DNA from: a virus
DNA: 43,314 bases
Direction: 5' to 3' (one strand)
IMG/VR virus record: IMGVR_UViG_3300025592_000025
Location: 1-43,314 of that record
A program made the position numbers and the translations under genes. Under the pieces are notes generated by a model. The model ran no database searches. It had not been told where the DNA came from and worked only from the letters and a program-made list of their open reading frames with translations. Each line of letters opens with the position of its first letter. Positions within the stretch are counted from its first letter, which is position 1. Positions 8,304 through 16,700 of the stretch are shown piece by piece.

Positions 8304-8573
8304 ATGTCAGACATAAAGAAACTTAGAAGTGTGGTACGAGAAGAAATTAAATCTATTATGGCAGAAAAACAGCCAGATGGTGGATTAGATAAACTTGATG
8401 TAAAATTACCAGCTCAAGCACAAAGATTTTTAGATAAGGCAGTTAGTGCTATTAAAGGCGCTAAATTAAATCGTAGGAAACAGATTGCAGCATTAGCTAA
8501 AATAATTGATGGTTTGGGGTTGGATAGAAGGGAATTAGCTAAATATATTACTAAAATAAAACGGGAGTTATAG
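8304..8573 (+). CDS. Small basic helical protein with N-terminal REEI helix (putative packaged protein)
   Basis: An 89-residue, Lys/Arg-rich, all-helical protein of unknown function. The N-terminus (KLRSVVREEIKSIMAE) is an amphipathic helix ending in I-M-A-E at residues 18-21, which fits an I/L-x-E prohead-protease site; T4 internal proteins carry a similar short N-terminal capsid-targeting peptide that is removed at such a site. A related N-terminus is present in the small gene at 21317. The start has a strong AGGAGAAG ribosome binding site. The following TTG-start gene begins two bases after its stop. Confidence 0.6.
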   Translation: MSDIKKLRSVVREEIKSIMAEKQPDGGLDKLDVKLPAQAQRFLDKAVSAIKGAKLNRRKQIAALAKIIDGLGLDRRELAKYITKIKREL

Positions 8574-8575
8574 CT

Positions 8576-8869
8576 TTGGGAAAAATTATAGCTCTAATTT
8601 TAGCTTTTCTAGGAATATCAGGCAAAGCATCATCCATAAAACGGGCAAAAGTAAAAAAGATTGATAAAAAATTAAAAGATTCAGTTAAGAAAATTAAATC
8701 TATCGATAAAACGATTAAAACAACAAAAAAAGAATCTAAAAATTTGAAAAATAAGGCTGCAGATATAGAAAAAGAAATAAAAAGTGTTAAAAAAGGTAGT
8801 AAGAAGCGTAAGGAAATTAAAGATTCAAAAGACGCTGAAGATTTTTTAAGAAAATTTGCAAAAAAATAG
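8576..8869 (+). CDS. Small membrane-anchored Lys-rich coiled-coil protein
   Basis: A 97-residue protein with an N-terminal hydrophobic segment (KIIALILAFLGIS) followed by an almost entirely Lys/Ser/Glu helix with heptad-like spacing. The topology, one N-terminal membrane helix plus a soluble coiled coil, would suit an inner-membrane spanin or another lysis accessory, but no signature proves this. The predicted start is TTG, two bases after the preceding stop, with GGGAG inside the end of that gene; no ATG lies upstream in frame. Unknown function. Confidence 0.55.
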   Translation: MGKIIALILAFLGISGKASSIKRAKVKKIDKKLKDSVKKIKSIDKTIKTTKKESKNLKNKAADIEKEIKSVKKGSKKRKEIKDSKDAEDFLRKFAKK

Positions 8870-8878
8870 GAGTAAATA

Positions 8879-9175
8879 ATGGCAACAGCAGTACAAGGAT
8901 CATTTGTAGGGAGAACTAAAGCAGTTGAAACTACTCAAAATGCATATGGAGAAGTTGTAGAGACCGTATCCGCAAGTACAACATTTTCGGCAACAGGTTC
9001 AAATTTTAGTACGGCATTTATGGTGCATACAGGAACTAACTATACTTTGACTCCAGTTAATGGAAGTGGAACAATAGTTGGTGGTACTAATCCAGTATCG
9101 GCTAATATAATCCATCCAATTTCGTTGAGTAAAGTAGTAACAGGCGGTTCTACAGTCGTAACATTATTGAGATAA
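8879..9175 (+). CDS. Small beta-rich structural protein, hypothetical
   Basis: A 98-residue protein rich in Thr, Ser, Val and Gly with alternating beta-type patterning and no Cys, typical of small phage capsid-decoration or tail-associated beta sandwiches. GGAG (8869-8872) precedes the ATG. It lacks the helical character of the small proteins before it. Its position just upstream of the terminase and portal genes makes a virion role likely, but the family is not recognised. Confidence 0.5.
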   Translation: MATAVQGSFVGRTKAVETTQNAYGEVVETVSASTTFSATGSNFSTAFMVHTGTNYTLTPVNGSGTIVGGTNPVSANIIHPISLSKVVTGGSTVVTLLR

Positions 9176-9194
9176 TTGGATCTTTTTAATTATA

Positions 9195-9566
9195 ATGAAA
9201 TGGATATTAATATTATTAATAACTGTATTTTGTTCTGCTCAAGTTACGCTCACTGAGGAAGAATCAAAAAAAATTGCAATAAATGTTCAGAATTTACAGT
9301 TTGAAGTCGATTCGTTAAAAAATATTGTATTTGCACAATCTGACTTGATATTTAATTATAGGGAAATAGTGCGCACTGATAGTACTTTGACCGCACAGTT
9401 GGAAGAAAAGATTGAAATATTAGAGGGTGATACGGAATTACTTGAAAAAAAAGTTAAATTGGTTAAACCTTCTTGGTATGAAAATAAATGGTTATATTTT
9501 ACATCCGGTGCAATTATATCTGCGGCGGTAACGTATACTTTTAATCGTATAACTAATATTCTATAA
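9195..9566 (+). CDS. Envelope coiled-coil protein with N-terminal signal and C-terminal membrane helix (spanin-like candidate)
   Basis: A 123-residue protein with three visible parts: an N-terminal hydrophobic signal-like segment (WILILLITVFCSAQ, residues 3-16), a central coiled coil (about 20-90, including QLEEKIEILEGDTELLEKK), and a C-terminal hydrophobic helix (FTSGAIISAAVTYTF). A secreted N-terminus joined by a coiled coil to a C-terminal inner-membrane anchor is the layout of a unimolecular spanin. However, the residues before Cys13 (T-V-F) are a poor lipobox, so lipoprotein processing is doubtful. No clear ribosome binding site is visible. It lies directly upstream of gp17, where the small terminase often sits, but it does not look like gp16. 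Confidence 0.5.
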   Translation: MKWILILLITVFCSAQVTLTEEESKKIAINVQNLQFEVDSLKNIVFAQSDLIFNYREIVRTDSTLTAQLEEKIEILEGDTELLEKKVKLVKPSWYENKWLYFTSGAIISAAVTYTFNRITNIL

Positions 9567-9568
9567 CA

Positions 9569-11146
9569 ATGAATACAGACAAAAAACAAATAAAAGAAGC
9601 TATTAGACGAGAATTTAAAAAGTGTGCAAAAGATCCTGTACATTTTTTAAAAAGATATTGTTATATACAACATCCACAAAAAGGTAAAATAAAATTTGCG
9701 TTATACGATTATCAAGAGAAAACTTTAAAAGAATTTGTTAATAAAGATTATAATGTTCTTTTAAAAGCTCGTCAGTTAGGTATATCAACACTTACTGCAG
9801 GATACGCATTATGGATGATGACATTTTATGATGATAAGAATATATTGGTTATTGCAACTAAACAAGATGTAGCTAAAAATTTGGTTACTAAAGTTAGAGT
9901 AATGCATGCTAGTTTACCAACTTGGTTGAAACAAAAATGTGTAGAAGATAATAAATTGTCATTAAGATATAAGAACGGGTCTCAAATAAAAGCAGTAGCA
10001 AGTTCTGAAGAGGCTGGTAGATCAGAAGCACTATCATTATTAATTTTAGATGAAGCTGCATTTATTCCTAGAATAGATTCAATATGGACTGCCGCATCTC
10101 AAACATTGGCATTAGGTGGTAGATGTATTGCACTTTCCACACCAAATGGTGTTGGTAATTGGTTTCATAAGACTTGGGTAGATGCTGAAGATGGTTTAAA
10201 TGAGTGGAATATTTTAAAATTACATTGGTCAGTACATCCAGATAGAGACCAAGAGTGGAGAGATCATCAAGATAAATTATTAGGTCCTTCAGCGGCTGCA
10301 CAAGAATGTGATTGTGATTTTGTAACATCAGGTCAGATGGTAATTGATGGTGTTATTTTAGAAGAATATAAAGTTAATCATGTTAGAGAACCAATTGAGC
10401 GGCGAGGGGTAGATAGTAATGTTTGGGTGTGGGAACCACCAAATTATTCAAAGGATTATGTAGTGAGCGCGGATGTGAGTAGAGGTGATGGATCAGATTA
10501 CTCTGCATTTCATGTCATGGAAGTAGAAGAGTGTAAACAAGTAGCGGAATATAAAGGTAAGATTGGTACTAAAGATTATGGTAATTTACTAGTAAATATA
10601 TCTAAGGAATATAATAATGCATTACTTGTTATTGAAAATGCATCAATTGGTTGGGCAGCTATACAACAATGTATAGATAGAGATTATGAAAACTTATTTT
10701 ATATGTCAAAAGATTTACAAGTGGTAGATACACAAAAACAAATGTCTAATAAAATTTATAGACAAGAAAAACAAATGGTCCCTGGATTTACAATGTCTAT
10801 GAAAACAAGACCATTAGTAATAGCAAAATTAGAAGAATTTTTTAGAGAGAAATCGGTAGAGGTTTATTCTTCGCGACTAATAGACGAGTTGTTCGTATTT
10901 ATATATAACAATAATAGAGCAGAGGCAATGTCAGGATACAATGATGATTTGGTCATTTCCTTTGGAATTGCTTTATGGATACGAGATACCGCTTTACGTT
11001 TAAGAGCGGAAGGAATAGAATTACAGAAGAAAGCTATTTCTAGTATAACTATGAATCCAGCAATATATAAGCAAACTGATGAAAATGATTCTTGGCAATG
11101 GGAAGTTGATAAGAAAAAAGAAGATTTAACTTGGTTAATAAAATAA
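9569..11146 (+). CDS. gp17: Terminase large subunit (gp17), DNA-packaging ATPase/nuclease
   Basis: A 525-residue packaging motor subunit that docks on the portal, pumps DNA with its N-terminal ATPase and cuts concatemers with its C-terminal RNase H-like nuclease. The Walker A variant KARQLGIST is at 66-74 and the Walker B LLILDEAA has D161/E162. The nuclease begins with the acidic motif SADVSRGDGSDYSAFH, where D302 is the likely first metal ligand. It is somewhat shorter than T4 gp17 (about 610 residues), mainly at the termini. The start is ATG 9569, two bases after the preceding stop. The portal gene follows 10 bases downstream. No small terminase gene is evident upstream. Confidence 0.97.
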   Translation: MNTDKKQIKEAIRREFKKCAKDPVHFLKRYCYIQHPQKGKIKFALYDYQEKTLKEFVNKDYNVLLKARQLGISTLTAGYALWMMTFYDDKNILVIATKQDVAKNLVTKVRVMHASLPTWLKQKCVEDNKLSLRYKNGSQIKAVASSEEAGRSEALSLLILDEAAFIPRIDSIWTAASQTLALGGRCIALSTPNGVGNWFHKTWVDAEDGLNEWNILKLHWSVHPDRDQEWRDHQDKLLGPSAAAQECDCDFVTSGQMVIDGVILEEYKVNHVREPIERRGVDSNVWVWEPPNYSKDYVVSADVSRGDGSDYSAFHVMEVEECKQVAEYKGKIGTKDYGNLLVNISKEYNNALLVIENASIGWAAIQQCIDRDYENLFYMSKDLQVVDTQKQMSNKIYRQEKQMVPGFTMSMKTRPLVIAKLEEFFREKSVEVYSSRLIDELFVFIYNNNRAEAMSGYNDDLVISFGIALWIRDTALRLRAEGIELQKKAISSITMNPAIYKQTDENDSWQWEVDKKKEDLTWLIK

Positions 11147-11156
11147 AGAGGAAAAA

Positions 11157-12995
11157 ATGGCTGATACAAGCTTAAGAAATAGATTAAAGAGATTATTTTC
11201 AACTAACGTAATTGTTAGGAATGTGGGTGGAAAACGATTAAAAGTAATTGATACTAGTAAATCTCAATATATGCCAACTAGAGGGTTGATTGATAGATAT
11301 AAAAAGATTTATTCCACTGGTGGCGCAGGATTATCTGGTTACTCAGATAATCAATTAGTTAAGTCGTTACGACTTGGGTTATTTAGAGATTATGAAGCAA
11401 TGGACGGTGACGCTATACTTTCTTCTGCATTAGATATATATGCAGATGAATCTACTATGAAAAGTGAGTATGGAAATGTTCTTGAAATAAATACACCAAA
11501 TGATCAAATTTTTAAAATTTTACATAATTTATATTACGATGTATTAAATATAGAATTTAATTTATGGCCTTGGGTAAGGAATATGTGTAAATATGGTGAT
11601 TTTTATTTAAGATTAGATGTTGATGAACGTTTCGGTATTAGAAATGTAGAACCTTTATCTGTTTATGATGTAACTAGATTAGAAAACGAAGATCCAGAGA
11701 ATCCAGAATATGTAAAATTTAAATTAGAATCAGGAACTTCTGGAGGGGCTGCGCAACATTCTATTAGCAGTAGGGAAGAAGAATTTGAAAATTATGAAAT
11801 TGCACATTTTAGATTACTTTCCGATTCAAATTATCTTCCTTATGGTAAATCAATGATTGAAGGTGGTAGAAAGACTTGGAAACAATTATCTCTTATGGAA
11901 GATGCTATGTTGATTCACAGAATCATGAGAGCACCTGAAAAAAGAATATTTAAAGTTGATATTGGAAATATACCACCTGCAGAAGTTGATAATTATATGA
12001 ATCAAATTATTGATAAGATGAAAAAAGCCCCCGTTGTAGATAAAGCAACTGGAGAATATAATCTTAGATATAATATGCAAAATATTACTGAAGATTTCTT
12101 TATGCCAGTTAGGGGTGGAGATAGTGGAACTCAAGTTGATTCATTACCAGGATTAACTTATGAAGCAGTAGAAGATATTGAGTATTTAAGAAATAAATTA
12201 TTGGCTTCATTACGTATCCCAAAACCATATTTGGGATTTGATGAGAATGTTGGAGAAAAGGCAACACTTGCAGCTGAAGATGTAAGATTTGCTCGTACTA
12301 TTGAAAGAATTCAAAGAATTGTAATGAGTGAATTAATGAAGATTGGTATTGTTCATTTGTATGCTCAAGGATTTACAGATGAAGAATTAGTTAATTTTGA
12401 TTTAGAGTTGATGAGTCCTTCTACAATATATGAACAAGAAAAAATTTCACTTTGGAATGAAAAAACTTCTTTAGCGTCATCTATGATAAGTGATGGTTTA
12501 CTTTCTACAGAGTGGATTTATAAAAATATATTTAAATTTACAGATGAAGAAATTAAAAAAGAAGATAATAAGATTGTATATGATTACAAACAAAAATTTA
12601 GAAGAGCTCAGATAGAATCTGAAGGAAATGATCCATCTAAATCTGGTGAATCACAAGGAACACCTTCAGATATGGCGATGGGAAGAACTGGACATGAATT
12701 AGAAAATGATGAATTAGGTCCAGAGGGTGGAAGTCCAGAAGGTGGCTGGGAAGGTGCAGGTAGACCCAAGGAACCATCACATTATAAAAAAGACAGTCAT
12801 ATTAGAGGCAGAGACCCATTAGGGGCGCATGAAAAGAAAAAACAAGCATCTAGTAATCCAAAATACGGTAAAATTATGGCTTTAGCACATTTGGATAAGC
12901 TTAAGAATACTTTAAAACGTAAATCTGATATAACCCTAATAAATGAAGTTGATGAAATAGATGAAGAGTATAAAGAAGATGTTAATAATAAGTAA
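11157..12995 (+). CDS. gp20: Portal vertex protein (gp20)
   Basis: A 612-residue protein that forms the dodecameric ring at the capsid vertex through which DNA is packaged and ejected, and on which the prohead and neck assemble. Family features include the N-terminal RNRLKRLFS segment, the AILSSALDIYADEST helix, the W-P-W-V-R core and the LRIPKPYLGFDENVGEKATL region of the wing/stem. It is longer than T4 gp20 (524 residues); the extra length is mainly a hydrophilic Gly/Pro/Glu/Lys-rich C-terminus (about 500-600). A strong AGAGGAA site precedes ATG 11157. Order and spacing with gp17 are as in T4. Confidence 0.97.
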   Translation: MADTSLRNRLKRLFSTNVIVRNVGGKRLKVIDTSKSQYMPTRGLIDRYKKIYSTGGAGLSGYSDNQLVKSLRLGLFRDYEAMDGDAILSSALDIYADESTMKSEYGNVLEINTPNDQIFKILHNLYYDVLNIEFNLWPWVRNMCKYGDFYLRLDVDERFGIRNVEPLSVYDVTRLENEDPENPEYVKFKLESGTSGGAAQHSISSREEEFENYEIAHFRLLSDSNYLPYGKSMIEGGRKTWKQLSLMEDAMLIHRIMRAPEKRIFKVDIGNIPPAEVDNYMNQIIDKMKKAPVVDKATGEYNLRYNMQNITEDFFMPVRGGDSGTQVDSLPGLTYEAVEDIEYLRNKLLASLRIPKPYLGFDENVGEKATLAAEDVRFARTIERIQRIVMSELMKIGIVHLYAQGFTDEELVNFDLELMSPSTIYEQEKISLWNEKTSLASSMISDGLLSTEWIYKNIFKFTDEEIKKEDNKIVYDYKQKFRRAQIESEGNDPSKSGESQGTPSDMAMGRTGHELENDELGPEGGSPEGGWEGAGRPKEPSHYKKDSHIRGRDPLGAHEKKKQASSNPKYGKIMALAHLDKLKNTLKRKSDITLINEVDEIDEEYKEDVNNK

Positions 12996-13020
12996 AGTTA
13001 ATCAATATTTAAGAAGTTTT

Positions 13021-13028
13021 ATATTTAT
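13021..13028 (+). promoter_or_regulatory. ATATTTAT element, candidate late promoter for the prohead-core cluster
   Basis: ATATTTAT in the 60-base gap between gp20 and the gene at 13056, 35 bases before its ATG. A GGAG ribosome binding site (13046-13049) lies between the element and the start. Confidence 0.45.
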
Positions 13029-13055
13029 TTATGACAAACTATATTGGAGTGATTT

Positions 13056-13940
13056 ATGTCTAAACGATTAAGACACACTAAGATTAAAAATACTGGTGTG
13101 CTATTTGAAGTATTGACCCGACAGGTGACTGCGGATATAATGGAAAATGTAGAGTCAAAGGCAGTAGCTTTGATTAAAAAGCATTTTCATAAAAATTCTG
13201 CTTTAGGAAAAGAGTTAGAATTATATAATATACTTACTACAGAAACATATAAGCGTCGTGATAAGGCTGATAGATTGGTGGACGCAGTAATTAAAAGTAG
13301 ACAAAGACTTTCAAATAAAACACTTAGATCAGAAAAGTTTAATCTTATTAAAGATATTAAAGAAACTTATGATGTAGGTGCTTTATTTTCTACTAGAATG
13401 CCAAATTATAGACGATTAGCATCTATTTACAAATTATTTTTATATGAAACTACTGGGGAAGATATAAATCCGAAAGAAATTGTAGATTCTAGAGATTATA
13501 TAGTTGAATCGCTAATTACAGAAACTTCTAAACAGAAACCAAAAAGTGAATTAGCTCAAGAATATATTGATGAGTCTAAAGATGTTAAATTATTAGCCTA
13601 TACTTTAATGGTAGAAAAATTTAATAAAAAATATAGTACATTAAGTCATGCTCAAAAAGAAGTTTTGAGAAAATATATTAATAACGTATCAAATACAAAC
13701 TCCTTATCAGAATTTATTGAAGGTGAGGTGATTAATATTAAGGATGCTTTGAAAAATTTGGTACCTAGTGTAACTGATGATATTACTAGTATAAAATTAA
13801 AAGAAGTAATTGCACAGGCTGATGCACTTTCGGAGAATAATAAAGGGACTGAAAATAAAGTAATTACTCTAATGCGATATTATGAACTTGTTAAGGAATT
13901 AGAAGATGTCTCAAGAAAATCTAAAAAACTTCATTCGTAG
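13056..13940 (+). CDS. Helical protein between gp20 and gp21, hypothetical (possible prohead-core component)
   Basis: A 294-residue, predominantly helical, charged protein without recognisable catalytic motifs, signal peptide or membrane segment. It occupies the position between portal and protease where T4 carries small prohead-core genes (67, 68), so a role in prohead assembly is a positional inference; its length is much greater than theirs. The start ATG has TTGGAG upstream. Its 3' end overlaps the next gene by 35 bases in a different frame, indicating translational coupling. Confidence 0.6.
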   Translation: MSKRLRHTKIKNTGVLFEVLTRQVTADIMENVESKAVALIKKHFHKNSALGKELELYNILTTETYKRRDKADRLVDAVIKSRQRLSNKTLRSEKFNLIKDIKETYDVGALFSTRMPNYRRLASIYKLFLYETTGEDINPKEIVDSRDYIVESLITETSKQKPKSELAQEYIDESKDVKLLAYTLMVEKFNKKYSTLSHAQKEVLRKYINNVSNTNSLSEFIEGEVINIKDALKNLVPSVTDDITSIKLKEVIAQADALSENNKGTENKVITLMRYYELVKELEDVSRKSKKLHS

Positions 13941-14343
13941 AACAATAATAGAATTGTTAGATGATGAAAAGTTGGCCGAAACAACTTTTACTGGAAATGT
14001 ACCAGGATATCAGACTCCGTTTGCATTTAGTGGAAAGGGGAAAGTTAGTAAGAAGAAAAAGAAAGAGCTAGCTACTAATTCAACTGGGTATAAAATTGTT
14101 GAAGGTAAATATCACGATTATAGAAATGATGATAGTATAACACCTAAACAAAAAATTGGTCGATCTATGAGAGAGATTAGAGATCATCTTGCAGAAATTG
14201 ATAAATTGACTAAAATGAATGTAAGATTGAAGAATGAGATGGATGTTGATTCAAGGTCATATTGGAAAAATACTCATAAGGCTATGCGAAGAATTAGTGA
14301 GCGATTAATAAAGTTGGCTAAAAGAGTAGGACAATTATATTAA
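13906..14343 (+). CDS. Small basic prohead-region protein with N-terminal helix and L-A-E site
   Basis: A 145-residue basic protein. The N-terminus (LKNFIRRTIIELLDDEKLAE) forms an amphipathic helix ending in K-L-A-E, a fit to the L/I-x-E processing site. It is followed by an aromatic turn-rich stretch (GYQTPFAFSGKGK) and a Lys/Arg-rich helical C-terminus. Its start lies 35 bases inside the preceding gene and its stop shares a base with the next ATG (TAATG), so the three genes are probably coupled. I suspect a packaged or core protein processed by gp21; the function is not otherwise identified. Confidence 0.6.
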   Translation: MSQENLKNFIRRTIIELLDDEKLAETTFTGNVPGYQTPFAFSGKGKVSKKKKKELATNSTGYKIVEGKYHDYRNDDSITPKQKIGRSMREIRDHLAEIDKLTKMNVRLKNEMDVDSRSYWKNTHKAMRRISERLIKLAKRVGQLY

Positions 14344-14585
14344 TGTTGAAATTAAAAAATCTTTTATTTACGGAAGATATAAAAGATATAGCAAAGGCTA
14401 AAAAAATTAAAAGACAGATTCAAGGAGATGAAAGTCGTATGAGATTACATATGAATGCGTTAGCAGATAGGATGAGAGCTGATATACCGAATGGAAAGTT
14501 ATCAGACCAATTAACTAACTCATATCAGAAAAATGTAACAAAATTTATGAGAGAAATGATCTCATTAGTAAAGAGGATGAAATAA
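14343..14585 (+). CDS. Small basic helical protein, possible prohead-core peptide
   Basis: An 80-residue protein, strongly basic and helical. It begins LKLKNLLFTE, where L-F-T-E fits the prohead-protease pattern and the preceding residues look like a short targeting helix. It is in the size range of T4 core proteins gp67/gp68 and sits directly before the protease gene, but the sequence is too short and divergent to assign. The start overlaps the preceding stop by one base. Confidence 0.55.
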   Translation: MLKLKNLLFTEDIKDIAKAKKIKRQIQGDESRMRLHMNALADRMRADIPNGKLSDQLTNSYQKNVTKFMREMISLVKRMK

Positions 14586-14586
14586 T

Positions 14587-15210
14587 ATGAATCGAGAATT
14601 ATTAGTAGATTATTTACCTTTTGAAATAACAAGAGAACAAATAAATGAATCTATGAAAGAAAATAACGGTAGATTAGTTGTTCGCGGAGTATTACAGAGG
14701 GCAGAAGCTAAAAATCAAAATGGTAGAGTATATCCAAAAGAAGTATTGATGAGAGAAGCTAAAAAATATACGGAATCTTTTATTAAAGAACAACGAGCTT
14801 TAGGTGAATTAGATCATCCAGAAAGTTCGGTAGTAAACTTACAAAATGTTTCTCATAATATTAAAGAAATGCATTGGAATAATCATGATTTGGTTGGTAC
14901 AGTAGAGGTATTAGGAACTCCGGCAGGTAATATTTTAACAGAATTATTTAAAGCAGGTATTAAGTTGGGTATTTCATCTAGAGGAATGGGTTCAGTAGAA
15001 ACTGTATCAGAATCAGAAGATGGTGATACACAAGAAGTACAACCAGATTTTGAATTGATAGCATTTGACTTCGTTTCCAATCCATCTACGCAGGGAGCTT
15101 TTATGTATCCAATGCAAGAATCAGTAGATCGTAAGAATCCTACTGGTAGAACTTGTGGTGATTATTGTAAAGTAGAATCTATTATTAATGATATTTTGCG
15201 AGGTGCATAA
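14587..15210 (+). CDS. gp21: Prohead core protease (gp21)
   Basis: A 207-residue serine protease of the T4 gp21 (prohead peptidase) family. It sits in the prohead core and, once activated, degrades scaffold and trims capsid and internal proteins at L/I-x-E sites. Probable catalytic residues are His77 in GELDHPES and Ser130 or Ser131 in GISSRGMGSVE; the conserved DFVSNPS segment (161-167) follows. After the protease core the protein carries QESVDRKNP (about 177-185), which resembles the ESVNE motif seen elsewhere but lacks the final Glu, so it need not be a cut site. Length is close to T4 gp21 (212 residues). Neighbours are small core genes on both sides, then gp22 and gp23, which are expected substrates. 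Confidence 0.94.
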   Translation: MNRELLVDYLPFEITREQINESMKENNGRLVVRGVLQRAEAKNQNGRVYPKEVLMREAKKYTESFIKEQRALGELDHPESSVVNLQNVSHNIKEMHWNNHDLVGTVEVLGTPAGNILTELFKAGIKLGISSRGMGSVETVSESEDGDTQEVQPDFELIAFDFVSNPSTQGAFMYPMQESVDRKNPTGRTCGDYCKVESIINDILRGA

Positions 15211-15440
15211 TGAAAATGCATAAAACTTTTAGTTGGCGTAAATGGAATGACTTTATTCTTGAAAAGAATGATGTTTTAGAAGCTTCGGATTATAAATTTG
15301 TTTTAACACTACCTAAACATATTTACGGTGGGATGAGAGCAGTGTTTAATTCAAAGACGGCAGCGCAACGGTATATGGAAGATGAAATTGGTTCAGAAGC
15401 TTGGAAGCATGTAAAAATTAAAAAGGAACGAGTTAAATGA
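15210..15440 (+). CDS. Small protein with T4-internal-protein-like N-terminus, hypothetical
   Basis: A 76-residue protein beginning MKMHKTFSWRKWNDFILEK. The layout, a basic start, an aromatic amphipathic helix and F-I-L-E, recalls the T4 internal-protein capsid-targeting peptide (M-K-T-Y-Q-E-F-I-A-E), with I-L-E or the following V-L-E as possible cut sites. The remaining about 50 residues are mixed alpha/beta with no known motif. The start codon shares its A with the gp21 stop, and its own stop overlaps the next ATG (ATGA), so translation is coupled to gp21. Confidence 0.55.
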   Translation: MKMHKTFSWRKWNDFILEKNDVLEASDYKFVLTLPKHIYGGMRAVFNSKTAAQRYMEDEIGSEAWKHVKIKKERVK

Positions 15441-15754
15441 GATCTCCTTATAAAGAATTAATGGAAAGTGAATTGAACGAACTTCCAGCATTTAGTTCTC
15501 CAGAAGCTTCTAAACAAGTTGATATAGACATTGTTAAAATGTCAAAGATTTTAGGTAAAGCATCACAACAAGTTATTAAAACTATGATGGATGGAGTAAA
15601 AAGTCATAAGTATGATGCAATGGATTTACAAAGAGGGATTCGACAGGGTGATGTTCGAAGAACACATTATGGGGAAATGAATTTTATACAACAATTATGG
15701 ACTAAGGTAAGAAGTGGATTTAGAAGATACTCACCTACTGGAAAATTGAGATAA
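15437..15754 (+). CDS. Small prohead-region protein, hypothetical
   Basis: A 105-residue protein opening with YKELMESELNELPAF, which contains L-N-E at residues 13-15 as a possible processing site. It ends in a basic Arg/Lys tail (SGFRRYSPTGKLR). No domain is recognised. It overlaps the preceding gene by an ATGA start/stop junction and lies among prohead-core genes, which is the only guide to its role. Confidence 0.5.
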   Translation: MRSPYKELMESELNELPAFSSPEASKQVDIDIVKMSKILGKASQQVIKTMMDGVKSHKYDAMDLQRGIRQGDVRRTHYGEMNFIQQLWTKVRSGFRRYSPTGKLR

Positions 15755-15769
15755 TTATGGAGAAAAAAA

Positions 15770-16696
15770 ATGGCTAAAAAGAAAACAACTTTAAAACAAA
15801 TAGCAGAACATATTATAGCTGGAGGATTTGTATCACAGCCAGCAATGATGGATATGGATATGTTTAGAACTAAAATTAAACCCAACAGTGAAGTTAAGAC
15901 ACCTGATATTAAATTAAAAAGTCTTGTTGAAGATGAAACTCACGAACCAGTAAATTCAGGTAAATTTAATCACGCATTGAAAGCATTTCCGAGATTGGGT
16001 GAAGCAATTTATGGTAAACATGATCTGAAAAGTGTTGCTGAAACTCTTTCTTATTTAGCAAAAACATCTAGACAACATGCTTTAAGTGAAACCGAAGAAT
16101 GGTTTGATAAAATTACTGTTAATCGTAATATGAAAGAATTAGGTGCTCTTTCAGGACAATTTAGTAAAATTTCTTCTGAAGCAAAATCACTACAAGAGAG
16201 AATGTCAGCTTTATATGAAGATATGGGGCATATTATTAATAGATATTATGATTTAGATGAAGCAGATGAGGAAGAATTGGATCCAGTAGGACAGGAAGAT
16301 GATGACATTGATAATGATGGTGATTCAGATGATAGCGATGAATATTTGAGAAATCGTAGAAAAGCTATTGCTAAATCTGTAAAAAAAGAATCTACAGATC
16401 CTTGGAAAGATAGAAAATGGGGTGATCCTTTACCTACTTTAGAAGATTATGTAACATCTACGTTGAAAGAAGAGGATAAAGAGGTAGATGAAGCAGCTAA
16501 TGACCCAAAACTTAAAAGTATGAGATCAAAGTTAAGTAAATTAAGACTTAGAATTGCACAAATGGAGAATGAGCCTGGTGGATCTGCAAGAGCTGAAAAT
16601 CTTAGAAAACAAAGAGATTCTTTAAGAGATCAAATTGCTAAACTTTCAGGATCAGCTCCAAAACAAGGTAAATGGGCTAAAAAGTTAGGTAAATAG
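15770..16696 (+). CDS. Acidic/helical prohead-region protein with WGDPLPTLEDY module
   Basis: A 308-residue hypothetical protein. Residues about 50-160 are helical; 160-190 form an acidic Asp/Glu stretch (including DEADEEELD and DDIDNDGDSDDSDE); around 210-228 lies the module DRKWGDPLPTLEDY, repeated in the next gene. This is followed by a possible processing site (K-E-V-D-E before A-A) and a basic C-terminal coiled coil. Alternation of acidic and basic parts and V-D-E sites is what a prohead core component would show, but this is inference. The start is ATG 15770 with TGGAG upstream. Confidence 0.55.
   Translation: MAKKKTTLKQIAEHIIAGGFVSQPAMMDMDMFRTKIKPNSEVKTPDIKLKSLVEDETHEPVNSGKFNHALKAFPRLGEAIYGKHDLKSVAETLSYLAKTSRQHALSETEEWFDKITVNRNMKELGALSGQFSKISSEAKSLQERMSALYEDMGHIINRYYDLDEADEEELDPVGQEDDDIDNDGDSDDSDEYLRNRRKAIAKSVKKESTDPWKDRKWGDPLPTLEDYVTSTLKEEDKEVDEAANDPKLKSMRSKLSKLRLRIAQMENEPGGSARAENLRKQRDSLRDQIAKLSGSAPKQGKWAKKLGK
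16419..16450 (+). repeat. Direct repeat, copy 1 (WGDPLPTLEDY module)
   Basis: A 32-base stretch identical to 16753-16784, 334 bases downstream, encoding GDPLPTLEDY in the same frame relationship in two adjacent genes. The flanking bases diverge, though the protein match extends to W-x-D-R-x-W upstream. Confidence 0.9.
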
Positions 16697-16700
16697 ATAA

